From: Pseudomonadota bacterium | GTDB taxonomy: Bacteria > Pseudomonadota > Gammaproteobacteria > Steroidobacterales > Steroidobacteraceae | NCBI GenBank assembly: GCA_021777555.1 | Contig: JAJYDK010000007.1 | Coordinates: forward strand, 1 to 64,000 | Length of the DNA stretch: 64,000 bases | Reading direction: 5' to 3' | Shown: piece by piece, positions 1 through 9,617 of the stretch | Layout of the letters: each line of letters begins with the position of its first letter | How positions within the stretch are numbered: position 1 is the first letter of the stretch | Notes under the pieces: generated by a model | What the model saw: only the letters and a program-made list of their open reading frames with translations | What the model was told of the DNA's origin: nothing | Database searches by the model: none | Made by a program: the position numbers and the translations under genes

Positions 1-119
1 ATCAGCGGCTGCACTCGGTGGCCGGGCCGGGGGGTGAGGGGCGGGTGACTTGCATTGCCGGCCCCGCGGCCCCAGATCAGGCACGGAATGCGGCGCGAAC
101 CCGGCCGCGAATCGGTGGA

Positions 120-135
120 CTAAGCTGGAGTTATC
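120..135 (+). repeat. Left terminal inverted repeat of the IS
   Basis: CTAAGCTGGAGTTATC matches the reverse complement of 2057-2072 at 16 of 16 bases. Inward similarity continues for about four more bases with two mismatches. Confidence 0.85.
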
Positions 136-282
136 TCCCGTCCTCATACGGGTGAGGCGACCAAAGCCCTGAGATTTCCGTAGATTGAGCGAGCGAAGCG
201 GGGTTTTCCGGGTGCAGTATGTAGCCATGTAATTTGATGGGTTCGGCTTGCATGCGGACGGCAGTTGCGGCATCATGTAGCC

Positions 283-1989
283 ATGCACATCGATGCTGTC
301 CCGAACCGCACGTCCCGCCCGACGTACCTGCTGCGCGAGTCGTACCGGATCGGCAAGAAGGTCCGTAAACGCACGCTGGCCAATCTCTCGGCGCTCCCCG
401 ATGAGCAGATCGAGGCGATCCGCGCGGTGCTCGCCGGGGTGGCCATGCGCCCGGCGCAAGAGCTGTTCGAGGTCGTGCGCTCGCGCTCGCACGGGGCGGT
501 GCAGGCGGTGCGTGTAGCCATGCAGCGGCTGGGTTTTGAAGGGCTGATCGCTTCGCGAGCGAGCCCCGAGCGCGAGCGGGTGTGCGCGATGGTGGCCGCA
601 CGGGTGCTCGAGCCGCACACCAAGCTCGCCACCACGCGCTGGTGGCACACGACGACGCTCGCCGAGGAGTACGGGGTGGAGGGAGCCGATGAGCGCGATC
701 TGTACGGCGCAATGGACTGGTTGCTCGAGCGCCAGGGGGCGATCGAGCGCAAGCTCGCCGCGCGGCATTTGCGCGAGGGGGCGCTGGCGCTTTATGACCT
801 GTCCTCGAGCTACTTCGAGGGCACGCACTGTCCTCTGGCGAAGATCGGTCACAACCGCGACGGCAAGAAGAACAAGCTCCAGGTCAACTACGGGCTGCTG
901 ACGAACCGGGCGGGGTGTCCGGTGGCGGTGTCCGTGTACGAGGGCAACACCGGGGATGCCAAGACGCTCATGCCGCAGGTGACGAAGCTGCGCGAGGAGT
1001 TTGGACTTGAGCGGGTGGTACTGGTCGGGGATCGGGGCATGATCTCGCAGAAGGCGATCGGGGAGCTGCGTGAGCTCGAGGGGTTCTCCTGGATCACCGC
1101 GCTCAAAAGCAGCCAGATCCGCTCGCTCGTTGAGGGGGAAGCGCTGCAGCTCGGGCTTTTCGATGAGCGGCAGCTCTTTGAGCTCACGCACACAGAGTAT
1201 CCGGGGGAGCGGCTGATCGCCTGCCGCAACCCGGAGCTCGCGAAGCTGCGCGCGCACAAGCGCCAGTCACTCCTTGAGGCGACGCAGAAGGAGCTCGAGA
1301 AGGTGCGCGCGAGCGTCACCGCCGGGCGCTTGAGCGGCAAGGCGAAGATCGGGGTGCGCATCGGACGGGTGGTGAACAAGTACAAGGTCGCCAAGCACTT
1401 CGAGCTCACCGTCGAGGACCGCAGCTTCGGGTTCAAGATCCTCAACGAGAAGGTCGCCGCCGAGGCGGCGCTCGATGGGATATACGTCATCCGAACCAAC
1501 GTGCCGAAGAAGCAACTCGGCACCGCCGACGCCGTGCGCAGCTACAAGGGACTCTGTGAGGTCGAGCGCGCCTTCCGGTCGCTGAAAACCGTCGACCTCA
1601 AGATCCGTCCGATCCATCACCGGCTCGAGGACCGGGTGCGCGCCCACATCTTCCTTTGCATGCTCGCCTACTACGTCGAGTGGCACATGCGGGAGGCCTG
1701 GCGCGAGCTGCTCTTTGCCGACGAGGACCTCGAGGCAAAGACTGATCGCGATCCGGTCGCCCCCGCCCAACGCTCACAGGAAGCACTGGAGAAAATCGCC
1801 GAGCGGACGCTCGAGGATGGCTCCCCAGTGCACAGCTTCCGCACCCTGCTTCAGGACCTCGCGACCGTCGTGCGCAACACCTGCATCACCCGCGGCACGA
1901 AATCCGCCTCGCCCGCCTTTAAGATGGTCACGACCGCCACCGACACACAACACCGCGCGCTGCAGCTGCTGCAGCAAATCACCGTGTAG
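283..1989 (+). CDS. IS1634/IS4-type DDE transposase
   Basis: Cuts and joins the IS ends. The 568-residue protein has an IS4-superfamily DDE arrangement: Asp172 in YDLSSSYFEG, Asp250 in VGDRGM and Glu428 in a YKGLCEVERAFRSLK segment that resembles the Y-2-R-3-E-6-K signature. I start at the ATG at 283 (MHIDAVPNR); an in-frame TTG at 265 would add six residues. The C-terminal residues after about 490 are polar and lack a clear domain. The gene is undamaged and is the only gene in the element. Confidence 0.88.
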   Translation: MHIDAVPNRTSRPTYLLRESYRIGKKVRKRTLANLSALPDEQIEAIRAVLAGVAMRPAQELFEVVRSRSHGAVQAVRVAMQRLGFEGLIASRASPERERVCAMVAARVLEPHTKLATTRWWHTTTLAEEYGVEGADERDLYGAMDWLLERQGAIERKLAARHLREGALALYDLSSSYFEGTHCPLAKIGHNRDGKKNKLQVNYGLLTNRAGCPVAVSVYEGNTGDAKTLMPQVTKLREEFGLERVVLVGDRGMISQKAIGELRELEGFSWITALKSSQIRSLVEGEALQLGLFDERQLFELTHTEYPGERLIACRNPELAKLRAHKRQSLLEATQKELEKVRASVTAGRLSGKAKIGVRIGRVVNKYKVAKHFELTVEDRSFGFKILNEKVAAEAALDGIYVIRTNVPKKQLGTADAVRSYKGLCEVERAFRSLKTVDLKIRPIHHRLEDRVRAHIFLCMLAYYVEWHMREAWRELLFADEDLEAKTDRDPVAPAQRSQEALEKIAERTLEDGSPVHSFRTLLQDLATVVRNTCITRGTKSASPAFKMVTTATDTQHRALQLLQQITV

Positions 1990-2056
1990 CCACTCAGTTC
2001 ACAGCGCATAATCCGTCAACTAGCTGAGCGACAACGGATTTTCTCGCGCGCCGAGG

Positions 2057-2072
2057 GATAACTCCAGCTTAG
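2057..2072 (-). repeat. Right terminal inverted repeat of the IS
   Basis: GATAACTCCAGCTTAG is the exact reverse complement of the left end at 120-135. It lies 67 bases beyond the transposase stop codon. Confidence 0.85.
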
Positions 2073-2411
2073 CGCTCGCTGCAAAAGAGCTGGGAGAACC
2101 GGACATTCGATGGCCAAGCGAGCAGATCCAGGAAAGACCGCTTCGGCCGATTGCGGAAGCTCCGAATCGTCGTCGGTCTCGGGTCGTTGGTTGATGATGA
2201 GTTGAGGGATGGCTATCGCGGCCTCTGATTCGCACTTGGAATCCGAGACCAGTGCCCAGTGCGACTCTGAGTGCGAATGCTGGGGCCATGCCCGGCAATC
2301 CGCAGCAATGACACGGGTGAGCCCCGACGGGCTCTGGCCATGGAATTGCCCAAACAATCAGAAATTTCCCGCCGCCGCTGTTGCCGCAGCTTGCCCGGCA
2401 TGGCCTGGGAA
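2073..2411. other. Non-coding stretch between IS and tRNA-Gly
   Basis: No convincing gene is seen. The open frames here have no recognisable protein and one runs across the tRNA. The only structure I noticed is a 9-bp inverted repeat, ATTCGCACT at 2228-2236 and AGTGCGAAT at 2270-2278. Confidence 0.5.
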
Positions 2412-2485
2412 TGGAGCGGGTGATGGGAATCGAACCCACGTTAGCAGCTTGGGAAGCTGCAGTTCTACCATTGAACTACACCCGC
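2412..2485 (-). tRNA. tRNA-Gly (anticodon CCC)
   Basis: On the minus strand this folds as a full cloverleaf: acceptor GCGGGTG/CACCCGC, D stem GTTC/GAAC, anticodon stem GCAGC/GCTGC with loop TTCCCAA, T stem GTGGG/CCCAT with loop TTCGATT, discriminator T and an encoded CCA (2412-2414). The anticodon reads CCC. The body closely resembles what I recall of E. coli glyU. Confidence 0.95.
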
Positions 2486-2589
2486 GCGCCCGAAGAGGAC
2501 ATTGTACGAGAGGTGCCGTTCGCCCGGCAATCCGCTCCCGCTCGTCCGTGGCATTCCGGTCGTTGGCGCATCGATTGTTCGAGGTGCGC

Positions 2590-3288
2590 TCAGGCCGGCA
2601 GGGCCCGGAGTGCGTCGGCGGCACGCCGCACGGCTGCATCCCGCTCCGTACGGACGGCATCGAGGCGCCTGTTCGCGGCGGCGAGGATTTCCGGCCGGGC
2701 CCGCTCAGGCCGCCCGGAATCGAATGGCGGTGCGGGCGCGTACTCGATGGCGAGCTGCACGCTCTCGGCGCAATCCGTCCCGGCGATCTCCGCCACGATG
2801 GTCAAGGCCATGTCGATCCCGGCCGTGACGCCGCCGCCGGTGAAGACATTGCCCTCCCGGACCACGCGTCCCGGGTCGGGGATCGCGCCGAACTCACCCA
2901 GAGCGTCCCGCCAGGCCCAGTGGCAGGCGGCGCGGCGCCCGGTCAGCAGGCCCGCCGCAGCGAGCAGCAATGAGCCGGTACAGACCGAGGTGACGTAGCG
3001 GGCCGACTGCGCGAGACGCCGCAGCTCGCGGAGATAGCGGCGATCCTCGAGCGCCGCGACTGTGCCGAAGCCGCCTGGCACGCAGAGCAAATCGCATGCT
3101 GCGATGTCTTCCAGGGCCCTCACGCCGTCGAACGTCATGCCCGCATCCGCCGCGAGGCTTCCGCCCTCGACGGATGCCAGCAGGCAGCGCGCGCCCGGCA
3201 ATCGGGCAAAGACTTCGTACGGGCCCGTGAAATCGAGCTGGGTGATCCCCGGATAAAGCGCGAATACCACTGAAAACCCGCTGCTCAT
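2590..3288 (-). CDS. DJ-1/PfpI-family protein, isonitrile hydratase-like
   Basis: A 232-residue class I glutamine-amidotransferase-like fold. The nucleophile is probably Cys103 in the elbow TSVCTGSLLLAAAGLL, followed by a conserved GRRAACHW segment, as in bacterial isonitrile hydratase InhA (228 residues), which hydrates isonitriles to N-substituted formamides. The fit to InhA is by motif and length only; other DJ-1 hydrolases are possible. It is transcribed away from a GlxA-type regulator that carries the same domain, with 93 bases between the two start codons, so the regulator may control it. Confidence 0.75.
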   Translation of the reverse strand: MSSGFSVVFALYPGITQLDFTGPYEVFARLPGARCLLASVEGGSLAADAGMTFDGVRALEDIAACDLLCVPGGFGTVAALEDRRYLRELRRLAQSARYVTSVCTGSLLLAAAGLLTGRRAACHWAWRDALGEFGAIPDPGRVVREGNVFTGGGVTAGIDMALTIVAEIAGTDCAESVQLAIEYAPAPPFDSGRPERARPEILAAANRRLDAVRTERDAAVRRAADALRALPA

Positions 3289-3381
3289 GGCTGCTCCCCT
3301 TTGGCGCGACCGGCTTTGACCGAGGCCAGCATGGCAGGCTACAGTGGCGGCGTAAATGACTGGATTACCACCTTTCGTGCC

Positions 3382-4332
3382 ATGCCGCGCCGCATCGCCT
3401 TCCTGATCTATCCCGGCTTTCAGATTCTGGACACGACCGGCCCGATCGCGGCCTTCGAGATCGCCGAGCGCTATCGGCCGGGCACCTACACACTGAGTGT
3501 CATCGCCGCGACGCCCGGAGAGGTCAAAAGCTCCTCGGGCGTGAGTCTTCAGGCCGGGAGGTTGGGCCGGGTCGCCGCCATCGATACGCTGATGGTGTCG
3601 GGAGGAGAGGGCTCACGCACGGCGGCCGCGTGTGCGAGAACGAGAAGCTTCGTTCGCGCCGGCGCCGAGCGCTCTCGCAGAGTAGCCAGCGTCTGCAGCG
3701 GAACGTACATCCTCGCCGCGGCCGGGCTCCTGAACGGCAAACGCGCAACCACGCACTGGAGCCGGACTGCCGATTTCTCGCGCCGCTTTCCGCAGGTCCG
3801 CCTCGATCCGGATCGCATTTTCGTGAGGGACGGAAACCTCTGGAGCTCCGCCGGCATCACCGCCGGCATCGACCTGTCACTGGCACTGATCGGTGAGGAT
3901 CTCGGGGAGAAGATCGCGCGTCGTGTCGCACAACAGCTGGTCGTCTATCACCGCCGGCCCGGCGGCCAGTCGCAGTTCTCGCCGCTGCTCGAGATGGAAC
4001 GGGGTGATGGACGTTTCGGCGAGCTCCTCGATTACGTCCGCGCACATCTGGACGAGGTGTTCGATGTGGCTCGACTCGCGCAGCGCTCTTGCATGAGCCC
4101 GAGGCATTTCTCTCGCCGCTTCAAGTCCGAGACGGGCGTGGGGCCGGCGAAGGCCATCGAGCGGCTGCGGGTGGATGCGGCCCGGGCGGCGCTCGAAAGC
4201 GGCACGCAATCCGTGCAGCGCGTGGCGGCATCGTGCGGCTTCGGCGATCCGGAGCGCATGCGCCGCAGCTTCCTGCGCATCCTGGGTCAGCCGCCCTCCG
4301 CGTTGAAGCGGCGCGGCCAGGGAACATCTTGA
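3382..4332 (+). CDS. GlxA-family AraC-type transcriptional regulator
   Basis: A 316-residue regulator: residues 1-195 form a DJ-1/PfpI-like sensor domain (ASVCSGTYILAAAGLL, cysteine at about 105) and residues 215-315 form an AraC double helix-turn-helix (VARLAQRSCMSPRHFSRRFKSETG). The start at the ATG at 3382 (MPRRIAFLIYPGF) fits the beginning of the family; upstream in-frame starts at 3301 and 3331 would add unconserved sequence. GlxA-like proteins activate or repress neighbouring metabolic genes. The most likely target is the divergent InhA-like gene. The signal molecule is unknown. Confidence 0.85.
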   Translation: MPRRIAFLIYPGFQILDTTGPIAAFEIAERYRPGTYTLSVIAATPGEVKSSSGVSLQAGRLGRVAAIDTLMVSGGEGSRTAAACARTRSFVRAGAERSRRVASVCSGTYILAAAGLLNGKRATTHWSRTADFSRRFPQVRLDPDRIFVRDGNLWSSAGITAGIDLSLALIGEDLGEKIARRVAQQLVVYHRRPGGQSQFSPLLEMERGDGRFGELLDYVRAHLDEVFDVARLAQRSCMSPRHFSRRFKSETGVGPAKAIERLRVDAARAALESGTQSVQRVAASCGFGDPERMRRSFLRILGQPPSALKRRGQGTS

Positions 4333-4356
4333 CAGCCGATGCAATGCTGTCACGAT
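4329..4356 (+). promoter_or_regulatory. Candidate sigma-70 promoter of the LOG gene
   Basis: TTGACA (4329-4334) is a perfect -35 box, followed after 16 bases by CACGAT (4351-4356). The downstream ATG at 4363 lies where transcription should begin, so the mRNA would be leaderless. The -10 match is weak (3 of 6). Confidence 0.4.
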
Positions 4357-4362
4357 CCTCGC

Positions 4363-4968
4363 ATGAGCGTCACGCCCGAGCAGACGATCACCCGATCCGT
4401 CTGCGTCTACTGCGCATCGAGCCGCAGTGCCCACCCCGATTACCGGCAGGCGGCGTTCAGTCTCGGTGAGGTCCTGGCGACGCACGGTATCGCCATCATC
4501 TATGGCGGCGGCGCGGCGGGCTCCATGGGAGCGCTTGCGGACGGGGCGCTCGGGCGCGGCGGGCGGGTGGTCGGCATCCTGCCGCGATTCATGGCCGACC
4601 TCGAATGGGGTCACCCCGGACTCACGGAGCTCAAACTCGTCGAGGACATGCGCAGCCGCAAGCACCTGATGCTCACCGGCGCGCAGGCGGCGATTGCGCT
4701 GCCCGGCGGCAGCGGCACCTTCGAGGAACTTCTCGAGGCCATCACGCTGAAGCGCCTCGGCCTGTATACCGGCCCCATCGTCCTCGTGAACACGCGAGAC
4801 TACTTCCAGCCACTGTTGGATATGCTCGAGCGCTCCGTGCGCGAGCGGTTCATGGACGAGCGGCACCTCGCGATGTGGCAGGTGGTTGCACAGCCGGACG
4901 AGGTGCCCGCCGCGCTCGAGCGCGCTCCCGCCTGGAGCGAGGCATTCCGCAGCTTCGCCGCTGTGTAG
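4363..4968 (+). CDS. LOG family protein (TIGR00730-type nucleoside phosphate phosphoribohydrolase)
   Basis: A 201-residue Rossmann-fold protein with the LOG signature PGGSGTFEE (residues 114-122) and the upstream GGGAAGSMGALADGAL loop. Family members release the base from nucleoside 5'-monophosphates; in plants and some bacteria they activate cytokinins, and in many bacteria they act on purine or pyrimidine monophosphates. The ATG at 4363 is preferred over an in-frame ATG at 4339 because a -35/-10 pair places the transcript start at 4363. The gene converges with the molybdenum hydroxylase genes. Confidence 0.85.
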   Translation: MSVTPEQTITRSVCVYCASSRSAHPDYRQAAFSLGEVLATHGIAIIYGGGAAGSMGALADGALGRGGRVVGILPRFMADLEWGHPGLTELKLVEDMRSRKHLMLTGAQAAIALPGGSGTFEELLEAITLKRLGLYTGPIVLVNTRDYFQPLLDMLERSVRERFMDERHLAMWQVVAQPDEVPAALERAPAWSEAFRSFAAV

Positions 4969-4995
4969 CGCGCGCTCCCTGCGCCTCCGCCCCGT

Positions 4996-7227
4996 TCAGG
5001 CCCGCTGTTCGCGTCGCGCCGCGGCGAGATCGAATGGGAGCCTGCGAATCCGGATGCCCGTCGCCGCACGCACCGCATTGGCTACCGCGGGCGCAATGGG
5101 CGGCGTGCCCGGCTCCCCGACCCCCGTCGGCGCAGCCGTCGAGGGCACGATGTACACCTCGACTTTCGGCATTTCGTTGATTCGAGCGACCCGGTAGTTA
5201 TCGAAGTTGGTCTGATCGACCCGGCCCTCGGTGAGGGTGATCGCGCCCCAGAGCGCCGCCGAGAGACCGTAGCCGATGGCGCTCTGCATCTGCGCCTCGA
5301 TGATCTCCGGCGTCACCGCAATCCCGCAATCGACGGCGCACACCACGCGGTCGACGCGGATGTCGTTTCCGGAGATCGTGACTTCGGCCACCTGTGCGAC
5401 CGCGGTATTGAACGAGTGGTGAACGGCGACACCGCGTCCGCGCCCCTTTCCTCGAGGGAACGGCTTGTCCCAGCCGGCCTTCTCCGCGGCCAGTTTGAGC
5501 ACTCCCGCCTGCCGCGGATGGCCGGTGAGCAACGCCAGGCGAAAGGCAACCGGGTCCTGGCCCGCCGCCTCGGCCAGCTCATCGATGATGACCTCCTTGG
5601 AGAAAGCCATGTGGGTGTGGCCGACCGACCGCCACCACAGCACCGGGATGCCGGCCTTGGGATCGCTCCAGGTGATGCTGACCTGCTCGAGGTCGTACTC
5701 CTCGGCGGCGTTGCCTTCCACCGCCGATGGGTCGACGCCCTTCGGGCCGCCCCACGGCGCCCCGGCCATGATCGACTGGCCGACCACGCGCTGGCGGTAC
5801 GCCACCTTGCCCTCGCGGCTCACGCCGGCCGCGATGCGGTGCAGATTGAGCGGGCGGTATTTCCCGTGCTGGACATCATCTTCCCTCGTCCATATCAGAC
5901 GCACGGGATATCGACCTCCGGTCGCCTTGGCGATGGAGGCGACTTCCACGATGTAATCCGACTCGAAATTGGCTCGTCGCCCGAAGGTGCCGCCGGCCGC
6001 GAGCGTGTTGATCGAGACCTGGTGGGGCTTAAGGCCCGTCACCTTGGCGGCGTTCGCCTGATCGACGGTCTGGAACTGGCAGCCCGCCCAGATCTCGCAC
6101 GCGTCCTGACTCAACCGGCACACCGCCGTGAGCGTTTCCATGGGCGCATGGGCCAGATACGGGAACTCGAAATCCGCCTCGATCCGCTTCTGCGCGTGCT
6201 CGAGCGCCGTATCGACATTGCCACGCTCGGCCGCCGTCAGCGCCTCCTTGCTCGAGGCGAGGCGCCGGAAGTCCTCGACTAGTTGCGCGGTGCCGCGCTT
6301 CTCGGCGGTGGAATCGTCCCAACTCACCGCGAGCAGATCGCGGCCCTTCTTCGCCGACCACGTGTCACGCCCGACGACCGCCACGCCGCTGGGAATTTCA
6401 ACGACATCCACGACGCCTTGAACCGCCTTGGCCTTGGATGCATCGAACGACTTGACCTTGCCGCCGAAGCGTGGCGAACGCAGTACGACCGCCGTCATCA
6501 TGCCCGGCAGCATGACGTCGATCGCATAGCGCTCCTTGCCCTCGGACTTGTCGCGGGCATCGAGTCGCGGCAGATCCCTGCGCCCGATGAGGGTGAACTG
6601 GTCCGGGTCCTTCAGTTTGACGTGCGGGGGCACCGGCATCCGCGCGGCGCCGTCCGCGAGCTCGCCGAAGGAGGCCTTGCGTCCCGAAGCGGGATGCGAT
6701 ACCACGCCTTCCTTCACCGTGATGTTTTCCGGGGCCACGTGCCAGCGCTTGGCGGCGGCCCGAACGAGCATGGTGCGCGCCGTGGCACCCGCCTGGCGAA
6801 GCTGCATCCAGGAGTTGGCGACCGAGGTCGAGCCGCCGGTGCCTTGCACGAGCCCCTTGGGGTTGAAAGCGAGATTGCCGTACATCGGCACCTTGGCCGG
6901 AGCGTCCGCCACATGCATCTGGCTCCAGGCCGCATCGAGCTCTTCGGCCACGATCGCCGTCAGCCCGGTCCACACGCCCTGGCCGGCCTCGAGGTGCTTG
7001 CAGATCACAGTGACCGTATCGTCGGGATCGATGTGCACGAAGGGCATGACGATCCCGCTTCGCGCCACGATGCCGCCGCTTTTCGGGCTGCACCCGGGGA
7101 GCACGATTCCCAATGTCAGTCCGGCGCCTGCGACCGTGGTCACCTTCACGAATTGACGCCGCGTCATCCCTGGCGCCGCTGCGCGGCGGCGCGCCGCCGT
7201 CCATGATTCACTGTTGCGGAAGTCCAT
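4996..7227 (-). CDS. Molybdopterin-binding subunit of an isoquinoline 1-oxidoreductase/aldehyde oxidase-type hydroxylase
   Basis: A 743-residue large subunit of the xanthine oxidase superfamily that hydroxylates aromatic N-heterocycles or oxidises aldehydes. Near the C-terminus is GVGEPGTPPIAPAVANAV, which holds the usual catalytic glutamate. The N-terminus has a Tat motif (TRRQFVK, about residues 22-28), then a hydrophobic stretch ending in LPGC, so the protein is probably exported folded and perhaps lipid-anchored. A GGAGG sits five bases before the ATG at 7227. It is co-transcribed with the [2Fe-2S] subunit (29-base gap), the IorA-IorB arrangement. No cytochrome subunit or XdhC-type maturation gene is adjacent. 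The substrate cannot be read from sequence. Confidence 0.88.
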   Translation of the reverse strand: MDFRNSESWTAARRRAAAPGMTRRQFVKVTTVAGAGLTLGIVLPGCSPKSGGIVARSGIVMPFVHIDPDDTVTVICKHLEAGQGVWTGLTAIVAEELDAAWSQMHVADAPAKVPMYGNLAFNPKGLVQGTGGSTSVANSWMQLRQAGATARTMLVRAAAKRWHVAPENITVKEGVVSHPASGRKASFGELADGAARMPVPPHVKLKDPDQFTLIGRRDLPRLDARDKSEGKERYAIDVMLPGMMTAVVLRSPRFGGKVKSFDASKAKAVQGVVDVVEIPSGVAVVGRDTWSAKKGRDLLAVSWDDSTAEKRGTAQLVEDFRRLASSKEALTAAERGNVDTALEHAQKRIEADFEFPYLAHAPMETLTAVCRLSQDACEIWAGCQFQTVDQANAAKVTGLKPHQVSINTLAAGGTFGRRANFESDYIVEVASIAKATGGRYPVRLIWTREDDVQHGKYRPLNLHRIAAGVSREGKVAYRQRVVGQSIMAGAPWGGPKGVDPSAVEGNAAEEYDLEQVSITWSDPKAGIPVLWWRSVGHTHMAFSKEVIIDELAEAAGQDPVAFRLALLTGHPRQAGVLKLAAEKAGWDKPFPRGKGRGRGVAVHHSFNTAVAQVAEVTISGNDIRVDRVVCAVDCGIAVTPEIIEAQMQSAIGYGLSAALWGAITLTEGRVDQTNFDNYRVARINEMPKVEVYIVPSTAAPTGVGEPGTPPIAPAVANAVRAATGIRIRRLPFDLAAARREQRA

Positions 7228-7256
7228 GATGTCCTCCGACTCGCGATAGGGAAGCT

Positions 7257-7730
7257 TCAGCCGGCGCCCGACGCGGCGAGTGTCTCCGCCGCACGGTGAA
7301 TGGCCTGACGGATGCGTACGTAGGTGGCGCAGCGGCAGATGTTGCCTGCCATCGCGCCATCGATATCGGCATCGCTGGGATGAGGCTTGGATGAGAGCAA
7401 TGCCGCGGCGGACATGATCTGGCCGGACTGGCAGTAGCCGCATTGGGGCACGTTCAGCTCGATCCAGGCCCGCTGAACGGCCCGCCCGGCCGCCGTTGCA
7501 AGTCCCTCGATCGTGGTGATGTGTTTTCCGGCGACAGCGGCGAGCGGCGTGATACAGGACCGCGTGGGCTGGCCTTCGACGTGCACGGTGCACGCCCCGC
7601 ACAACGACATGCCGCACCCGAACTTCGTGCCCGTCAGCGCAAGGTGATCGCGCAGCGCCCAAAGCAGCGGCATGTCCGGCTCCGCCTCGAGACGACGGAC
7701 CTGTCCGTTCACGGTGAGTTCGATGCTCAT
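7257..7730 (-). CDS. (2Fe-2S)-binding subunit of molybdenum hydroxylase (IorA-like)
   Basis: A 157-residue electron-transfer subunit. It has the plant-ferredoxin cluster CGMSLCGAC with a fourth cysteine (Cys39, 44, 47, 59) and the second cluster [10 protein letters not shown] plus NICRCATY in the helical C-terminal half. It takes electrons from the molybdenum centre of the downstream large subunit. Unlike that subunit it has no signal peptide and would be exported, if at all, as a complex passenger. The ATG at 7730 (MSIELTVNG) has a GGGAGA about seven bases upstream and is preferred to an ATG seven codons earlier. Confidence 0.9.
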   Translation of the reverse strand: MSIELTVNGQVRRLEAEPDMPLLWALRDHLALTGTKFGCGMSLCGACTVHVEGQPTRSCITPLAAVAGKHITTIEGLATAAGRAVQRAWIELNVPQCGYCQSGQIMSAAALLSSKPHPSDADIDGAMAGNICRCATYVRIRQAIHRAAETLAASGAG

Positions 7731-7856
7731 GAACAGTCTCCCGTGATGCATTTCCGCGGAATGCCCGCAGAATGCCGCGACTTCTAGCGCGTCTGGGAGA
7801 GTCTGTCATCCCCCGTTCGAGAGAGAGCGGGGCGCCCGGGCAGCGGTGCCGCCCGC

Positions 7857-8560
<704 letters not shown>

Positions 8561-8564
<4 letters not shown>

Positions 8565-8947
8565 GAGCGCCTCGTTGCCTTGATGACCGCCTCGATGTGG
8601 TCGAGGTAGCGGTTGAGCGCCTGGCGACCGGCGGCGGTGAGCCGGTACTCGGATTTCGGCCGCCGGCCGGCGAAGGACTTCTCGCAGGCGATGTAGCCGG
8701 CCTCCTCGAGCTTGCGCGCGTGGGCGCTGAGGTTGCCGTCGCTGACCTCGAACAGTCCCTTGAGCTCGTTGAACGTGAGCGGCTCATTCACCGCCAGCGC
8801 GCTCATGATTCCAAGACGCACCCGCTCGTACACCAGGCGGTCGAACTTCGAGTCCTCGGCGCCGCCGCGCGCGACGAGCCGGTGCATGGTCTTGCCGGTG
8901 TCGGGTGCCCGCATCGGCGCCTCATGTCTCCGGGTGTTGGTCTTCAT
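8561..8947 (-). CDS. Winged-helix transcriptional regulator (PF13601-type)
   Basis: A 128-residue DNA-binding protein. The core is RLGIMSALAVNEPLTFNELKGLFEVSDGNLSAHARKLEEAGY, followed by a basic wing (FAGRRPKSEYRLTAAG). This type usually sits beside a small membrane protein with an N-terminal TLxYIRxSIE segment, as it does here. It overlaps both neighbours by four bases (ATGA), so the three genes are translationally coupled. It probably autoregulates the operon. The ATG at 8947 is chosen; a second ATG 12 codons later is possible. Confidence 0.82.
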
Positions 8948-9579
8948 GGCTGGATACGCGTCTTGGCATCGATACGTCCGATGAGCAGCCCGAACGCCAG
9001 GTGAAGCACTCCGAAGCCGCCGGCGAGAATCAAATTGTGCCAGCGGGCGGGCAGCTCGAAGGCCGCGCTTCCCCAGAGCACGAACAAGGCGCCCATGATC
9101 CCGACGAGGCGCATCATGGCCGGCGCGGTGAGCAGCGTCGCAGAGAGCACGGCGCTGCCGTAGAGCAGCAGCCACATGCCGGGAAGGAGCCGGGTCTCCC
9201 CGACGCGCGCGAGCGCTCCGGTGAGCACGACGCCGGCAAGGAGCGCCGGACACAGGCACAGCACGAAGCGTCGTGCCGGTCCCCGGTACAGCGGCAGCCC
9301 GTGGCCCGCGCGATGGCGGGCGATGAGCACGATCCCGACGCCCGAGGCGAGCACCGCGGCGCCGAGCCAGATCCAGATCCAGTGATCCGAAAGGGCCGGC
9401 AGCGAAGCGAGCGCCGCCGCGGCAAGCCCGACGATGCCCATTGCGATGCCCGCGGTGCCTGGAACCGCGAAGGCGCCCGCCGCCTCTATCGAGGAGCGAA
9501 TGTAATTGAGCGTCCCGAGCGCGTGGCTGTCCATCGCAACTGGACTGCTCGGTCGCATCCTGGGGGCGGAGCCGTGCAT
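8944..9579 (-). CDS. Six-helix membrane protein, function unknown
   Basis: A 211-residue integral membrane protein with about six hydrophobic segments and an N-terminal HALGTLNYIRSSIEAAG motif typical of proteins encoded beside PF13601 regulators. The start is uncertain. The ATG at 9579 lies ten bases after a -10 element (TAGAGT) and would be nearly leaderless. The ATG at 9534 (MDSHALG) fits the conserved part better but has no Shine-Dalgarno. It is the first gene of the operon with the regulator and the prenyltransferase. It may sense or modify something at the membrane; nothing in the sequence says what. Confidence 0.72.
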   Translation of the reverse strand: MHGSAPRMRPSSPVAMDSHALGTLNYIRSSIEAAGAFAVPGTAGIAMGIVGLAAAALASLPALSDHWIWIWLGAAVLASGVGIVLIARHRAGHGLPLYRGPARRFVLCLCPALLAGVVLTGALARVGETRLLPGMWLLLYGSAVLSATLLTAPAMMRLVGIMGALFVLWGSAAFELPARWHNLILAGGFGVLHLAFGLLIGRIDAKTRIQP

Positions 9580-9588
9580 GAGGGGTGG

Positions 9589-9617
9589 ACTCTAGGGTCG
9601 GTCAATAGTTTCGTCAA
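9589..9617 (-). promoter_or_regulatory. Candidate promoter of the membrane protein-regulator-uppS operon
   Basis: On the minus strand TTGACG (9612-9617) and TAGAGT (9589-9594) are separated by exactly 17 bases. The ATG at 9579 follows nine bases after the -10 element. Confidence 0.45.

Larger units (their letters stand above)
120..2072 (+). mobile_element. Complete insertion sequence, IS1634/IS4-like
   Basis: A single transposase gene is bracketed by matching ends: CTAAGCTGGAGTTATC at 120-135 and its exact reverse complement at 2057-2072. The reading frame is intact, so the element may still be active. No short direct repeat is visible directly outside the two ends; some IS1634-family members make long or no obvious target duplications. 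It lies on the 3' side of a tRNA-Gly gene. The family name is inferred from the transposase. Confidence 0.8.

Noticed and set aside
41-48. GCGGGTGA near the left edge, similar to the 3' end of tRNA-Gly, as an attachment-site repeat
   Set aside because: Only eight bases match and no integrase or second boundary is present; chance in GC-rich DNA.
36-119. Partial gene at the left edge
   Set aside because: No frame of useful length or recognisable protein precedes the IS, so this is left as unassigned flank.
2228-2278. 9-bp inverted repeat as a terminator
   Set aside because: The arms are 33 bases apart and no T-run follows; it is noted only as a repeat in the non-coding stretch.
2209-2973. A 254-codon plus-strand frame
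   Set aside because: It runs across the tRNA-Gly gene and the 3' part of the InhA-like gene and resembles no protein.
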